A stretch of 64,000 nt of DNA from Thauera humireducens (lineage in GTDB: Bacteria; Pseudomonadota; Gammaproteobacteria; Burkholderiales; Rhodocyclaceae). Location of the stretch: NCBI RefSeq assembly GCF_001051995.2, contig NZ_CP014646.1, forward strand, positions 1,798,001 through 1,862,000, in the 5' to 3' direction. Made by a program: the position numbers and the translations under genes. Positions 1 through 7,771 of this stretch are shown one piece after another. The notes under the pieces are model-generated. The model was not told the origin of the DNA. It was given only the letters and a program-made list of their open reading frames with translations, and did not search any database. Every line of letters starts with the position of its first letter. The first letter of the stretch is position 1.

Positions 1-113
1 GGCCGAACCGGCCGGGCGGGCAGGCCGTTTAACCAGTTTGCACGATGACCGCCGGCGCGGCCCCCGAATAAGGTTTGCACCTGACTCCCGCAAACCAGGA
101 CCGAGGACCCGCC

Positions 114-1043
114 GTGCTGCTAGACCCCCAAGCCCAGGCCATTGCCGACCAGTTCGCCCGCCTCCCTCGCCCCGACCTCGACACCCTCAACGCCGCCGAC
201 TACCGCGCGGGCCTGACCGCGTTTGCGGCCTTGGCCCCTGCGCTCGACGCCGGCATCCGTACCGAACACATTGCACTTGACGGCCCCGCGGGCCCGATTG
301 CGGCGCGGGTTTACCAGCCCGGCGGCGACGCGCCCCGGCCACTCGTGGTCTTCTTCCATGGCGGCGGCTTCGTCAGCTGCGGTCTCGACACCCATGACGG
401 CCTGTGCAGCGGCCTCGCCGCGCGCACCGCAGCGATCGTGGTGTCCATCGACTACCGGCTGGCACCGGAGCATCCGTTCCCGGCCGCCGTCGACGACGCC
501 GTGGCAGCGCTACACGCAGTCCATCGCAACGCCGCCGCACTGGGCGGCGACCCGGCACGCATCGCCGTCGCCGGAGACAGCGCGGGCGGCACGCTCGCCA
601 CCGTCAGCGCGAGGCTGGTACGCAGCGCCGGGATGCGCCTCGCGCACCAGCTGCTGCTCTACCCGGTTACCGACAGCGCCTGCGACACGGCATCGCACCG
701 CGAGCATGCGAACGCCCCGATTCTCGACAGCGGGCTCATGCGCTGGTTCTGGCGTCAGTACCTGCAGAACGCCGACCACGGGCGCGATCCGCGCGCCTCG
801 CCGCTGCGTGCCGCGGACCTCGCGGCGATGCCCCCCGCCACGGTGATCACCGCCGGCGTCGACCCGCTGCGCGACGAAGGGGAGGCCTACGCGCTTGCGC
901 TGGTCGCCGCTGGCGTGCCGGTCACGCTGCGGCGCTGGCCGGGCCAGTTCCACGGCTTCGCCAGCCTGATTGGCCAGCTCGACGCCGCGGACGAGGCCCT
1001 CGCCTTCGGGGCGGCGCAGCTTCGCGACGCGCTGACGCGCTGA
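114..1043 (+). CDS. Alpha/beta hydrolase (HSL-type esterase)
   Basis: Probable carboxylesterase of the hormone-sensitive-lipase family, about 309 residues, cytoplasmic. The HGGG oxyanion-hole motif lies near residue 82, the nucleophile motif GDSAGG near 154-159, an acid candidate in GVDPLRDE near 246, and the catalytic His in FHGF near 280, so the triad is complete. I chose the GTG at 114 because GAGGA lies six bases upstream; a TTG at 75 is the longer alternative. It is followed 54 bases later by a Baeyer-Villiger monooxygenase on the same strand, which suggests it hydrolyses the ester or lactone that enzyme makes. Family is certain; substrate is inferred from context only. Confidence 0.85.
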   Translation: MLLDPQAQAIADQFARLPRPDLDTLNAADYRAGLTAFAALAPALDAGIRTEHIALDGPAGPIAARVYQPGGDAPRPLVVFFHGGGFVSCGLDTHDGLCSGLAARTAAIVVSIDYRLAPEHPFPAAVDDAVAALHAVHRNAAALGGDPARIAVAGDSAGGTLATVSARLVRSAGMRLAHQLLLYPVTDSACDTASHREHANAPILDSGLMRWFWRQYLQNADHGRDPRASPLRAADLAAMPPATVITAGVDPLRDEGEAYALALVAAGVPVTLRRWPGQFHGFASLIGQLDAADEALAFGAAQLRDALTR

Positions 1044-1097
1044 ACCCTCTGACCACTCGCCCCCCTCTCGCCCCTACTCCCCCGGGAAGGATCATCC

Positions 1098-2594
1098 ATG
1101 TCCACCTCCGCCCAAACCCCCGCGCCCGGCGTCCCGCGCCGACTCCGCATCGCCGTCATCGGCGCCGGCATGGCGGGCATTCTCGCCGCCATCCGCCTGA
1201 AGGCATCCGCCGAACATGAGGTCGTCGTGTTCGAGAAGGCCGACCGCATCGGCGGCACCTGGCGAGAGAACACCTATCCCGGCCTCACCTGCGACGTGCC
1301 GGCGCACGCCTATACCTACTCCTTCGCCCCCAACCCGGACTGGAGCAGCTACCTGGCGCCGGGGCCGGAGATCCAGCGCTACTTCGAGGCCCTCGTCCGC
1401 CGCTACGGCATCGCGCCGCTGATCCGCTTCGGCTGCGCCATCGAGTCCTGCCGCTTCGACGACGAAGGGCGCCGGTGGACGATCACCGACAGCGCGGGCC
1501 GGCAGGACGACTTCGACGTCGTGATCGCAGCGACCGGTGTGCTCCATCACCCGAACACACCCGTGCTGCCGGGCCTGGACGATTTCGCCGGGGAGTGCTT
1601 CCACTCCGCGCGCTGGGACCATGGCGTCGCCCTCGACGGCCGTCGCATCGCGGTCATCGGCAGCGGCTCGACCGGCGTGCAGATCACCTCCGCCCTCGCC
1701 GGTCGCGCCGCGCGGCTGTATCACATCCAGCGCACGCCGCAATGGATCATGCCGATGCCCAACCAGCCCTATACCGACGCGCAGCGCGCGGCCTTCCGCG
1801 CCGACCCCGGGCTGATCGACGAGATCCGCTACGGCGATCACTACACCGGACTGGTGCGGCGCTTCACCCGCGCCATCATTGACGCGGACTCACCCGAAAT
1901 GCTCGAGATCGAGGCCATCGTCCGCGACAACCTCGAGCGCAGCGTACGCGACCCTGCGTTGCGCGAAGCCTTGCGGCCGAACTACCGCGCGGCATGCAAA
2001 CGGCTGATCTACTCGTCCGACTACTACGAAAAGATCCAGCATCCCGACGTCGAGGCCGTCGTCGGCCGTATCGAATGCATCGAGCCCGAGGGCGTGCGGA
2101 TGAAGGACGGCAGCCTCAAGCCAGCCGACGTCCTCGTGCTCGCCACCGGCTTCCAGGCCGACCGCTTCGTCCGGCCAATCAAGGTCAGCGGACGCGACGG
2201 TGCAGACCTGGACGCCCAATGGTCGCCCAGCCCTTCCGCCTACCTCGGCATCGCCCTGCCCGACTTCCCCAACTTCTTCATGATCAATGGCCCCACCGGG
2301 CCCGTAGGCAACTTCTCGCTGATCGACATCGCCGAGCGCCAGTGGGCCTACATCGAACAACTGCTCGCGCCGCTCGCGCGCGGCGAGTGCGCGCTCGTCG
2401 AACTGCGTGCGGAGACCTTGCGCGACTATGACCGCCGACGCATCGCCGCAGCGCGCCGCACGATCTTCGCCTCCGGCTGCGCGAGCTGGTATCTGGACGC
2501 CACCGGCGTTCCTGCGAGCTGGCCCTGGAGCTACGAGGAATTTGTCGACTGCACCGCACAGCCGAACCCTGCGGACTACCTGTTCATGGCGTGA
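1098..2594 (+). CDS. Baeyer-Villiger type flavin monooxygenase
   Basis: Class B FAD/NADPH monooxygenase of 498 residues that should insert oxygen next to a ketone to give an ester or lactone. The FAD Rossmann motif GAGMAG is at residues 22-27. The Baeyer-Villiger fingerprint FxGxxxHxxxW is present near residues 163-173 (F-A-G-E-C-F-H-S-A-R-W). A second Rossmann motif GSGSTG for NADPH is near 188. The N-terminal stretch GGTWRENTYPG is also typical of cyclohexanone and phenylacetone monooxygenases. Length is slightly short of the usual 520-550. An esterase gene is immediately upstream, giving a ketone-to-acid-plus-alcohol pair. The substrate cannot be read from sequence. Confidence 0.88.
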   Translation: MSTSAQTPAPGVPRRLRIAVIGAGMAGILAAIRLKASAEHEVVVFEKADRIGGTWRENTYPGLTCDVPAHAYTYSFAPNPDWSSYLAPGPEIQRYFEALVRRYGIAPLIRFGCAIESCRFDDEGRRWTITDSAGRQDDFDVVIAATGVLHHPNTPVLPGLDDFAGECFHSARWDHGVALDGRRIAVIGSGSTGVQITSALAGRAARLYHIQRTPQWIMPMPNQPYTDAQRAAFRADPGLIDEIRYGDHYTGLVRRFTRAIIDADSPEMLEIEAIVRDNLERSVRDPALREALRPNYRAACKRLIYSSDYYEKIQHPDVEAVVGRIECIEPEGVRMKDGSLKPADVLVLATGFQADRFVRPIKVSGRDGADLDAQWSPSPSAYLGIALPDFPNFFMINGPTGPVGNFSLIDIAERQWAYIEQLLAPLARGECALVELRAETLRDYDRRRIAAARRTIFASGCASWYLDATGVPASWPWSYEEFVDCTAQPNPADYLFMA

Positions 2595-2637
2595 AGCCGA
2601 TCGCGGCGTGACCGGGCCGCACCTCCGCCCCCTCATG

Positions 2638-2673
2638 AAAAAAAACGGCCGCCAACCCTTGCGGGAGGCGGCC
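2638..2673 (-). terminator. Rho-independent terminator of the leftward thiolase operon
   Basis: On the minus strand a GGCCGCC/GGCGGCC stem with an inner CCC/GGG pair is followed by eight T residues (A8 at 2638-2645 on the plus strand). It lies about 100 bases beyond the stop of the DUF35-MaoC gene. Confidence 0.8.
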
Positions 2674-2695
2674 TTCCAAAAGAGGAGGGAAAACC

Positions 2696-2746
2696 ATGCA
2701 ACGAACTACAGTCACTACGACAACGCACTACAAGAACAACGATTAA
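2696..2746 (+). CDS. Possible 16-residue peptide ORF
   Basis: ATG to TAA encodes MQRTTVTTTTHYKNND. It is preceded by an unusually strong Shine-Dalgarno stretch (GAGGAGGG, spacing about six). It lies between the terminator at 2638-2673 and a perfect GGCCGGCC hairpin at 2752-2769, opposite the 3' untranslated part of the leftward operon. The Thr-rich composition resembles a leader peptide but no attenuator target follows on this strand. It is not PqqA, because the Glu-x3-Tyr motif is absent. Coding status is uncertain. Confidence 0.3.
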   Translation: MQRTTVTTTTHYKNND

Positions 2747-2770
2747 GCGCAGGCCGGCCGGGGCCGGCCC

Positions 2771-3727
2771 TTACATGTACAGGATCACCAGGTCGTTGAT
2801 GACCGAGGGCCGCTCGCTGCCGACGACATGGGTGACGATCTCCATCGTCAGCTGCATGCCCTTGGGCAGCTTCTCCACCGCCTTGACCCGGGTGCGCGCA
2901 TGGATGCGCGAACCTGCCGGCACCGGGGCCGGGAAGCGCAGGCGATCGGAGCCGTAATTGACCATGTTGTTGAAGCCGACCACTTCGTAGTCGAGCGGGA
3001 TGCGCAGGCGCGACTGCAGCACCTGCACCAGCGCGCCGTGGGCGATGGTGCCGCCGAAGGGGCTCTGCTTGCGCGCGCGCTCGGGATCGGTGTGAATCCA
3101 GTAATCGTCACCCGACAGCTTGGCGAACTCGTCGATCAGCGCCTGATCGACGACGATCTGATTGCTCCACGCCGAATAGGTCTCGCTGACCAGCGACTTC
3201 ATCGCCGCCTCGTCGTCGAAGCGCACCTGACGCTTGTCGGCCACCGGCGCTGCAGCAGCAGCCTCTGCGGCAGCGGCCAGCGCCGCGGGCGTGCTGTCGA
3301 TGCGCTCGGCCATGTCCTTGTCGGCGGCGGTGAAGCGCAGCAGGGCCGTACCGTCGGACTTCACGGTATCGAACACCGGCTTCACCCGCATGCCCACCTG
3401 GATCTCGGCTTCGTCCACCCCGACAAGCGTGGTGTTGATGCGCACGCCTTCGTCCAGTTCGACCACCGCCATCTTCTGCGGCATCTCGTCGGCAAAGTCA
3501 GGCAGCGTCGGAATGCGGGTCAGGGTGTAGGTGTAGAGCGTACCCGTGCCCTTGACCGTCTTCCATGTCAGATCCTGCGACCAGCACTTGTCGCAATGGC
3601 GACGCGGAAAGAAGATCCAATGGCCGCAGGAGGTGCACTGCGGGATCGTGAGGCGACCTTCCTTGAGGCCGTTCCAGAACGGCGCCGAGATCTCGGTCGG
3701 CGTCGGCAGCGGTTTGTTGGTCGACAT
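2771..3727 (-). CDS. DUF35 (Zn-ribbon/OB-fold) - MaoC fusion protein
   Basis: Two-domain protein of about 318 residues. The N-terminal third is a DUF35 unit: a rubredoxin-like zinc ribbon (CTSCGHW and CDKCW, near residues 30-48) followed by an OB-fold. After an Ala-rich linker comes a C-terminal MaoC hot-dog hydratase-like domain containing HTDPERA and GTIAHGAL. DUF35 proteins partner Ltp2/SCP2-type thiolases, and the gene directly upstream encodes one. The stop of that thiolase overlaps a possible ATG at 3736 (ATGA); I list the ATG at 3727, which has AGGGAG ten bases upstream. Domain order is the reverse of the fusion at 50455-51432. Role inferred: acyl-CoA hydration plus docking for retro-aldol cleavage. 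Confidence 0.82.
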   Translation of the reverse strand: MSTNKPLPTPTEISAPFWNGLKEGRLTIPQCTSCGHWIFFPRRHCDKCWSQDLTWKTVKGTGTLYTYTLTRIPTLPDFADEMPQKMAVVELDEGVRINTTLVGVDEAEIQVGMRVKPVFDTVKSDGTALLRFTAADKDMAERIDSTPAALAAAAEAAAAAPVADKRQVRFDDEAAMKSLVSETYSAWSNQIVVDQALIDEFAKLSGDDYWIHTDPERARKQSPFGGTIAHGALVQVLQSRLRIPLDYEVVGFNNMVNYGSDRLRFPAPVPAGSRIHARTRVKAVEKLPKGMQLTMEIVTHVVGSERPSVINDLVILYM

Positions 3728-3732
3728 GCTCG

Positions 3733-4944
3733 TCATGCTCCCTGGAGAATCAGTGCGCCCTGCTCGCTCATCACGCCACCGGTGCCGGAAACGAACACGG
3801 TGTCGCAACGCTTGAGCTGACGATCGCCCGCACGGCCGGCGATCTGGTGGAAGGCCTCGATGACCTGCGACATGCCGCCCGCGGTGCCGCTCTGCCCGAA
3901 GCTGAGCTGCCCGCCATGGGTGTTCATCGGGAAATTGCCCTTGTAGGTCAGGTCGTGCTCGCGCACCCAGCGCATGCCCTCGCCCTTCGGCGCGAAGCCC
4001 GCGTCTTCCAGGGTCAGCAGCACGGTGATGGTGTAGCAGTCGTAGATCTGCGCGGCGTGGATGTCGCTGCGCTTGACGCCCGCCATCGCGAAGGCACGCT
4101 CGGCCGCGGGGCCGATCGGCGTGTCGGTCATCTCGGTCGCGTAGGTCGGCGACTTGAAGTACAGGTGCTCGCCAAAGCCGGTGATGCAGGCGCCACGGTT
4201 CCTCGCCCGCGCCGCCACTTCCTTCGAGGCCACGATCACCGCCGCGCCGCCGGCCACCGGCATCACGATCTCGAGCACGCGCAGCGGCTCGGCCACCATC
4301 TTGCTGGCGAGCACGTCCTCGATGCTGAGCGGCTTGCCGAAGAAGCTGGCGTCCGGATTGGCGAGTGCGTTGGTGCGCTGATCGACCGCGATCTTGGCCA
4401 TCGCGACCGGGTCATAGCCGTACTTGGCCGCGTAGCGCTGGGCGATCATCGCGTAACCGGTGTTCTGGCCCATGTGGCCATAGGGCAGGTCGAACTCGGC
4501 CTCGGGTGCGCCGAAGGCGGTGCTGTGACCCCCGAAGCGCATCGCACGGGCCATCCAGCTCGGATCTTCATCGGGCCCGAAGGGGGCCATGCGCGCAGGG
4601 ATCACGCACAGCACGGCCTGGCACAGGCCCAGCTCGACCGCCATCGCCGCACGCCACACCGCCGCCACCGACGAGCACCCGCCCAGGTCGACGACTTCGG
4701 CGAAGTTGAGCGACAGGCCGAGGTATTCGGCCGCCATCGCCGGCACGAAGACCTGCGCCTCGTGGAACTGCGGGCCATGGACCACCAGCCCGTCGATATC
4801 CGCGGCCTTCAGGCCGGCATCGGCCAGCGCGCGACCGGCCAGGTCGGCCACCTGCTCGAGATGGAACATCCGCGGTGCGGTCGCGTACTTCTCCGGCCTG
4901 TACTGCGCGGCGCCGACGATTGCTGCGTTTCCTTTGAGACCCAT
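3733..4944 (-). CDS. Thiolase-fold lipid-transfer protein (SCP-x/Ltp2-like)
   Basis: Thiolase-superfamily protein of 403 residues, in the non-condensing group that includes SCP-x thiolase and the Ltp2 retro-aldolase. Visible marks are the N-terminal AIVGAAQY, the alternating Gly/Ala core, HAAQIYDCYT near 300 and NTHGGQLSFGQSG near 340, which carries the conserved His. It is first in a leftward pair with a DUF35-MaoC gene, an arrangement known for enzymes that remove an acyl side chain. A copy of the 16-bp repeated motif lies 77 bases upstream (5022-5037). Aldolase versus thiolase chemistry is not decided by sequence alone. Confidence 0.85.
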   Translation of the reverse strand: MGLKGNAAIVGAAQYRPEKYATAPRMFHLEQVADLAGRALADAGLKAADIDGLVVHGPQFHEAQVFVPAMAAEYLGLSLNFAEVVDLGGCSSVAAVWRAAMAVELGLCQAVLCVIPARMAPFGPDEDPSWMARAMRFGGHSTAFGAPEAEFDLPYGHMGQNTGYAMIAQRYAAKYGYDPVAMAKIAVDQRTNALANPDASFFGKPLSIEDVLASKMVAEPLRVLEIVMPVAGGAAVIVASKEVAARARNRGACITGFGEHLYFKSPTYATEMTDTPIGPAAERAFAMAGVKRSDIHAAQIYDCYTITVLLTLEDAGFAPKGEGMRWVREHDLTYKGNFPMNTHGGQLSFGQSGTAGGMSQVIEAFHQIAGRAGDRQLKRCDTVFVSGTGGVMSEQGALILQGA

Positions 4945-5021
4945 GCTCCCTTACCTCGCTTGTGCGGGCACTGTCCGGCCCTGTGTTGGGCACAACGATG
5001 CCACAGCGTCCGGGGGGCGCA

Positions 5022-5037
5022 ATCGTTCAAATCGACT
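5022..5037 (-). promoter_or_regulatory. Repeated 16-bp motif, copy 1
   Basis: Minus-strand sequence AGTCGATTTGAACGAT, 77 bases upstream of the thiolase start. It is the most diverged right half among the eleven copies. Confidence 0.5.
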
Positions 5038-5054
5038 AGGCGAAGCGGAGGACC

Positions 5055-5070
5055 CCTCCGGACGGACGAT
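5055..5070 (+). promoter_or_regulatory. Repeated 16-bp motif, copy 2
   Basis: CCTCCGGACGGACGAT, 79 bases before the quinohemoprotein dehydrogenase start. The right half CGGACGAT is perfect and the left half degenerate. Confidence 0.5.
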
Positions 5071-5149
5071 TCGGCAACCGACCCGCGCCCCGATCATGCG
5101 CGAGTCATCCCTTGCCCACCATTCACCGCAACACTCGAGGAGTCCCCGT

Positions 5150-7249
5150 ATGCGTCGCTTCACCCTCAAGCCGCTGCTCGCCCTGCTGGCGGCAGGCAGC
5201 GTCCTCGTCGCACAGGCGCCCGCCTTCGCCGCGTCGCCCGCCCCCGCGTCCCGACCCGAAACGGGGGGCGAGTGGCCCCGACATGGACTGGACGCCGCCG
5301 AGACCCGCTTCAGCCCCCTGTCCGCGATCAGCGCGGACAACGTCGGACGGCTGGGACTGGCCTGGCACTTCCGCTTCGACCGGCCGCGTGGCGTCGAGGC
5401 CACCCCCATCATGGTGGACGGCACGCTATACGTCAGCGGCCCGTGGGGCGTGGTGTATGCCGTCGACGCGCGCAACGGCCAGCTCAGATGGCAGCACGAT
5501 CCCGAGGTGCCGGCCGGCAAGGGCATGCACGCATGCTGCGACGTGGTCAATCGCGGCGTGGCGGTCGAAGACGGGCGCGTCTTCGTGGCCACCATCGACG
5601 GCAGACTGCAGGCTCTGGATGCGCAAAGCGGCCGCCTGCTGTGGTCGATGCGGACCTTCGCCATCGACGCGCCCTACACCATCACCGGCGCTCCGCGCGT
5701 GGCGCGCGGCCTGGTCATCATCGGCAACGGCGGCGCCGAATACGGCGTGCGCGGTTTCGTTTCTGCCTACGACGCACAGACCGGCGAACTGCGCTGGCGC
5801 TTCTATACCGTGCCGGGCAATCCGGCCGACGGCCCCGACGGCGCCATCTCCGACCGCCCGCTGCAGGACATCGCACTGCCGACCTGGCGCGGCGAATGGT
5901 CGCGCTACGGTGGTGGCGGCACCGTCTGGGACTCGATGGCCTGGGATCCGGAACTGGACCTCCTTTACGTCGGCGTCGGCAACGGCTCGCCGCACGACCG
6001 CGATGTCCGCAGTCCCGGCGGTGGTGACAACCTGTTCCTGTCCTCGATCGTCGCGATCCGCCGCACCACCGGCGAGTACGTCTGGCACTACCAGACCACG
6101 CCGGGCGACAGCTGGGACTACACCGCCACCCAGCACATGATCCTGGCCGAGCTCGAGATCGACGGTCGTGCGCGCAAGGTGCTGATGCAGGCACCGAAGA
6201 ACGGCTTCTTCTACGTACTGGACCGGACGACGGGCGAACTGCTCTCCGCGGAAAAATACGTCCCCGTCAACTGGGCCAGCCACGTCGACCCCGCCAGCGG
6301 CCGTCCGGTCGAAACCGAGGGCGCGCGTTACCCCGCCGGCCAGCCCTTCATGGTGCAGCCTTCGCAGCTTGGCGGCCACAACTGGCAGCCCATGGCCTGG
6401 AGCCCAAACACCGGCCTGGTCTACATCCCGGCGCAGGAGAACACAGGCTTCATGATGAAGGAGCCGGACTTCCGCTTCGAGCCCGACCGCTGGAACACCG
6501 GCGTCCTGAACCCGCCGATGCCGCCCGACCCGTCCCTGCTCGCGCAGGCCAAGGCATCGATGCGGGGGCACCTGCTGGCCTGGGACCCGGTACGTCGTAC
6601 CGCCGCATGGCGCACGCAACACAATAGCTCGTGGAACGGCGGCGTACTCGCCACTGCCGGCGGTCTGGTGTTTCAGGGCGTCGGCGGCGAGGGACTTGCC
6701 GCCTTCGACGCGCGGGATGGACGTCGTCTGTGGCAGTCGGATACCTGGCTCGACATTCTCGGCGGGCCGATCAGCTACGTGCTCGATGGCGAACAGTACG
6801 TCGCCGCAGCCGCCGGCTTCGGAAGCTCCATCCATCTCACCTCGAGTTCCCTGTTGCCGCGCACCGGCGCACCGGTACCGGGCGGTCTGTTCGTCTGGAA
6901 ACTGGACGGGCGGGCGGCAATGCCCACGCCCGAAAGCCGGCCGGACCTCACCCCGCCTGCCGACGAGGGCACCGAGGGCCAGATCCAGCAGGGCGGCGCG
7001 CTCTATGCCCGATACTGCATGCAGTGCCATGGCGCAGGGGCGATGGCCGGCGGCGGCATGCCCGACCTGCGCCACTCGCCCTACCTCACCGACGCCGCCC
7101 TGTTCCGCCGCCCGCTCATCGACGGCGTGCTGTCAGCGCGTGGCATGCCGGACTTCGGCAAGACGCTGCAGCCGGCGCAGGCCGATGCAATCCGTGCCTA
7201 CGTGATCCGCATGGCGCATGCCATGCGCGCCGGCGCCGCATCGCGCTGA
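5150..7249 (+). CDS. Quinohemoprotein (PQQ + haem c) alcohol dehydrogenase
   Basis: Periplasmic type II alcohol dehydrogenase of 699 residues. A Sec signal peptide (MRR, Leu/Ala-rich core, AFAASP) occupies about residues 1-27. The PQQ beta-propeller follows, with tryptophan-docking repeats such as LGLAWHF and GRLLWS and the vicinal Cys pair (HACCD) near 129-130 that stacks on PQQ. A C-terminal cytochrome c domain carries CMQCH near 623-627. It would oxidise an alcohol to aldehyde and pass electrons to a periplasmic cytochrome. GAGGAG sits seven bases before the ATG. No pqq biosynthesis genes are in the window. Upstream motif copy 2 suggests co-regulation with the catabolic operons. Confidence 0.93.
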   Translation: MRRFTLKPLLALLAAGSVLVAQAPAFAASPAPASRPETGGEWPRHGLDAAETRFSPLSAISADNVGRLGLAWHFRFDRPRGVEATPIMVDGTLYVSGPWGVVYAVDARNGQLRWQHDPEVPAGKGMHACCDVVNRGVAVEDGRVFVATIDGRLQALDAQSGRLLWSMRTFAIDAPYTITGAPRVARGLVIIGNGGAEYGVRGFVSAYDAQTGELRWRFYTVPGNPADGPDGAISDRPLQDIALPTWRGEWSRYGGGGTVWDSMAWDPELDLLYVGVGNGSPHDRDVRSPGGGDNLFLSSIVAIRRTTGEYVWHYQTTPGDSWDYTATQHMILAELEIDGRARKVLMQAPKNGFFYVLDRTTGELLSAEKYVPVNWASHVDPASGRPVETEGARYPAGQPFMVQPSQLGGHNWQPMAWSPNTGLVYIPAQENTGFMMKEPDFRFEPDRWNTGVLNPPMPPDPSLLAQAKASMRGHLLAWDPVRRTAAWRTQHNSSWNGGVLATAGGLVFQGVGGEGLAAFDARDGRRLWQSDTWLDILGGPISYVLDGEQYVAAAAGFGSSIHLTSSSLLPRTGAPVPGGLFVWKLDGRAAMPTPESRPDLTPPADEGTEGQIQQGGALYARYCMQCHGAGAMAGGGMPDLRHSPYLTDAALFRRPLIDGVLSARGMPDFGKTLQPAQADAIRAYVIRMAHAMRAGAASR

Positions 7250-7260
7250 GGCCGAACGGA

Positions 7261-7295
7261 AAAGCCCCGCGCCTGCTGACACAGGCGCGGGGCTG
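7261..7295. terminator. Bidirectional terminator between convergent genes
   Basis: A perfect 13-bp stem (7264-7276 with 7283-7295) has a six-base loop. Four T residues follow on the minus strand. It sits 14 bases after the dehydrogenase stop and before the stop of the small leftward gene. Confidence 0.75.
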
Positions 7296-7349
7296 AAGAC
7301 ATTTCGTCGATCCGGCTGTCGTCAAGACAGCCGTCGCGGCAGGCAAGGC

Positions 7350-7553
7350 TCAATGCATTGCGAGCATGGCGAAAAACTGGTTGGCCGACGCCTTCGTGGT
7401 CGAGCTCATGCCCTGGCACTGCGGCTCGTTACCGCCACAACTCGGCATCTGGACCAGCGAGTCGACGACGCGCGCGTGCCCCCGGTCAAGCAGGACAGAC
7501 AGCGCAGCCATACCAACCACTGCCAGGCTGATTACGAAAAGCTTGGTGAACAT
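7350..7553 (-). CDS. Small exported protein, unknown function
   Basis: Encodes 67 residues. The N-terminus (MFTKLFVISLAVVGMAALSVLL) is a signal peptide or membrane anchor; the remainder is a short exported tail with two cysteines in PSCGGNEPQC. The start is supported by a strong GGAGGAG six bases upstream. It has its own copy of the 16-bp motif (7700-7715), 146 bases upstream, and converges on the quinohemoprotein dehydrogenase, so a periplasmic accessory role for that enzyme is possible. I do not recognise a family. Confidence 0.7.
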   Translation of the reverse strand: MFTKLFVISLAVVGMAALSVLLDRGHARVVDSLVQMPSCGGNEPQCQGMSSTTKASANQFFAMLAMH

Positions 7554-7699
7554 GTGTCTCTCCTCCGTTTCCCGACCGGCCGGTGCAGGCTGCACCCCGG
7601 TTTGGCAGGAACCCGATACGACGCCGCTCTGCTTGCGACTGCCGCCCAAGTGTCTCCTCCTGCACGATGTCCAGACTAGACCGATGAAGCAAGGTCAAC

Positions 7700-7715
7700 A
7701 TCGTCCGAATGGACT
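7700..7715 (-). promoter_or_regulatory. Repeated 16-bp motif, copy 3
   Basis: Minus-strand AGTCCATTCGGACGAT, just beyond the acyl-CoA synthetase terminator and 146 bases upstream of the small exported-protein gene. Confidence 0.6.
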
Positions 7716-7721
7716 AGATCG

Positions 7722-7744
7722 AAAAAAAGGCGCCTCTCGGCGCC
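7722..7744 (-). terminator. Rho-independent terminator after acyl-CoA synthetase
   Basis: On the minus strand GGCGCC-GAGA-GGCGCC is followed by seven T residues, 28 bases past the synthetase stop at 7772. Confidence 0.85.
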
Positions 7745-7771
7745 CCTCTTGTCATCGCGTCGCACCGACGC

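Noticed and set aside
2696..2746. Short peptide as PqqA, the PQQ precursor
   Set aside because: It lacks the Glu-x3-Tyr motif and no pqq genes follow.
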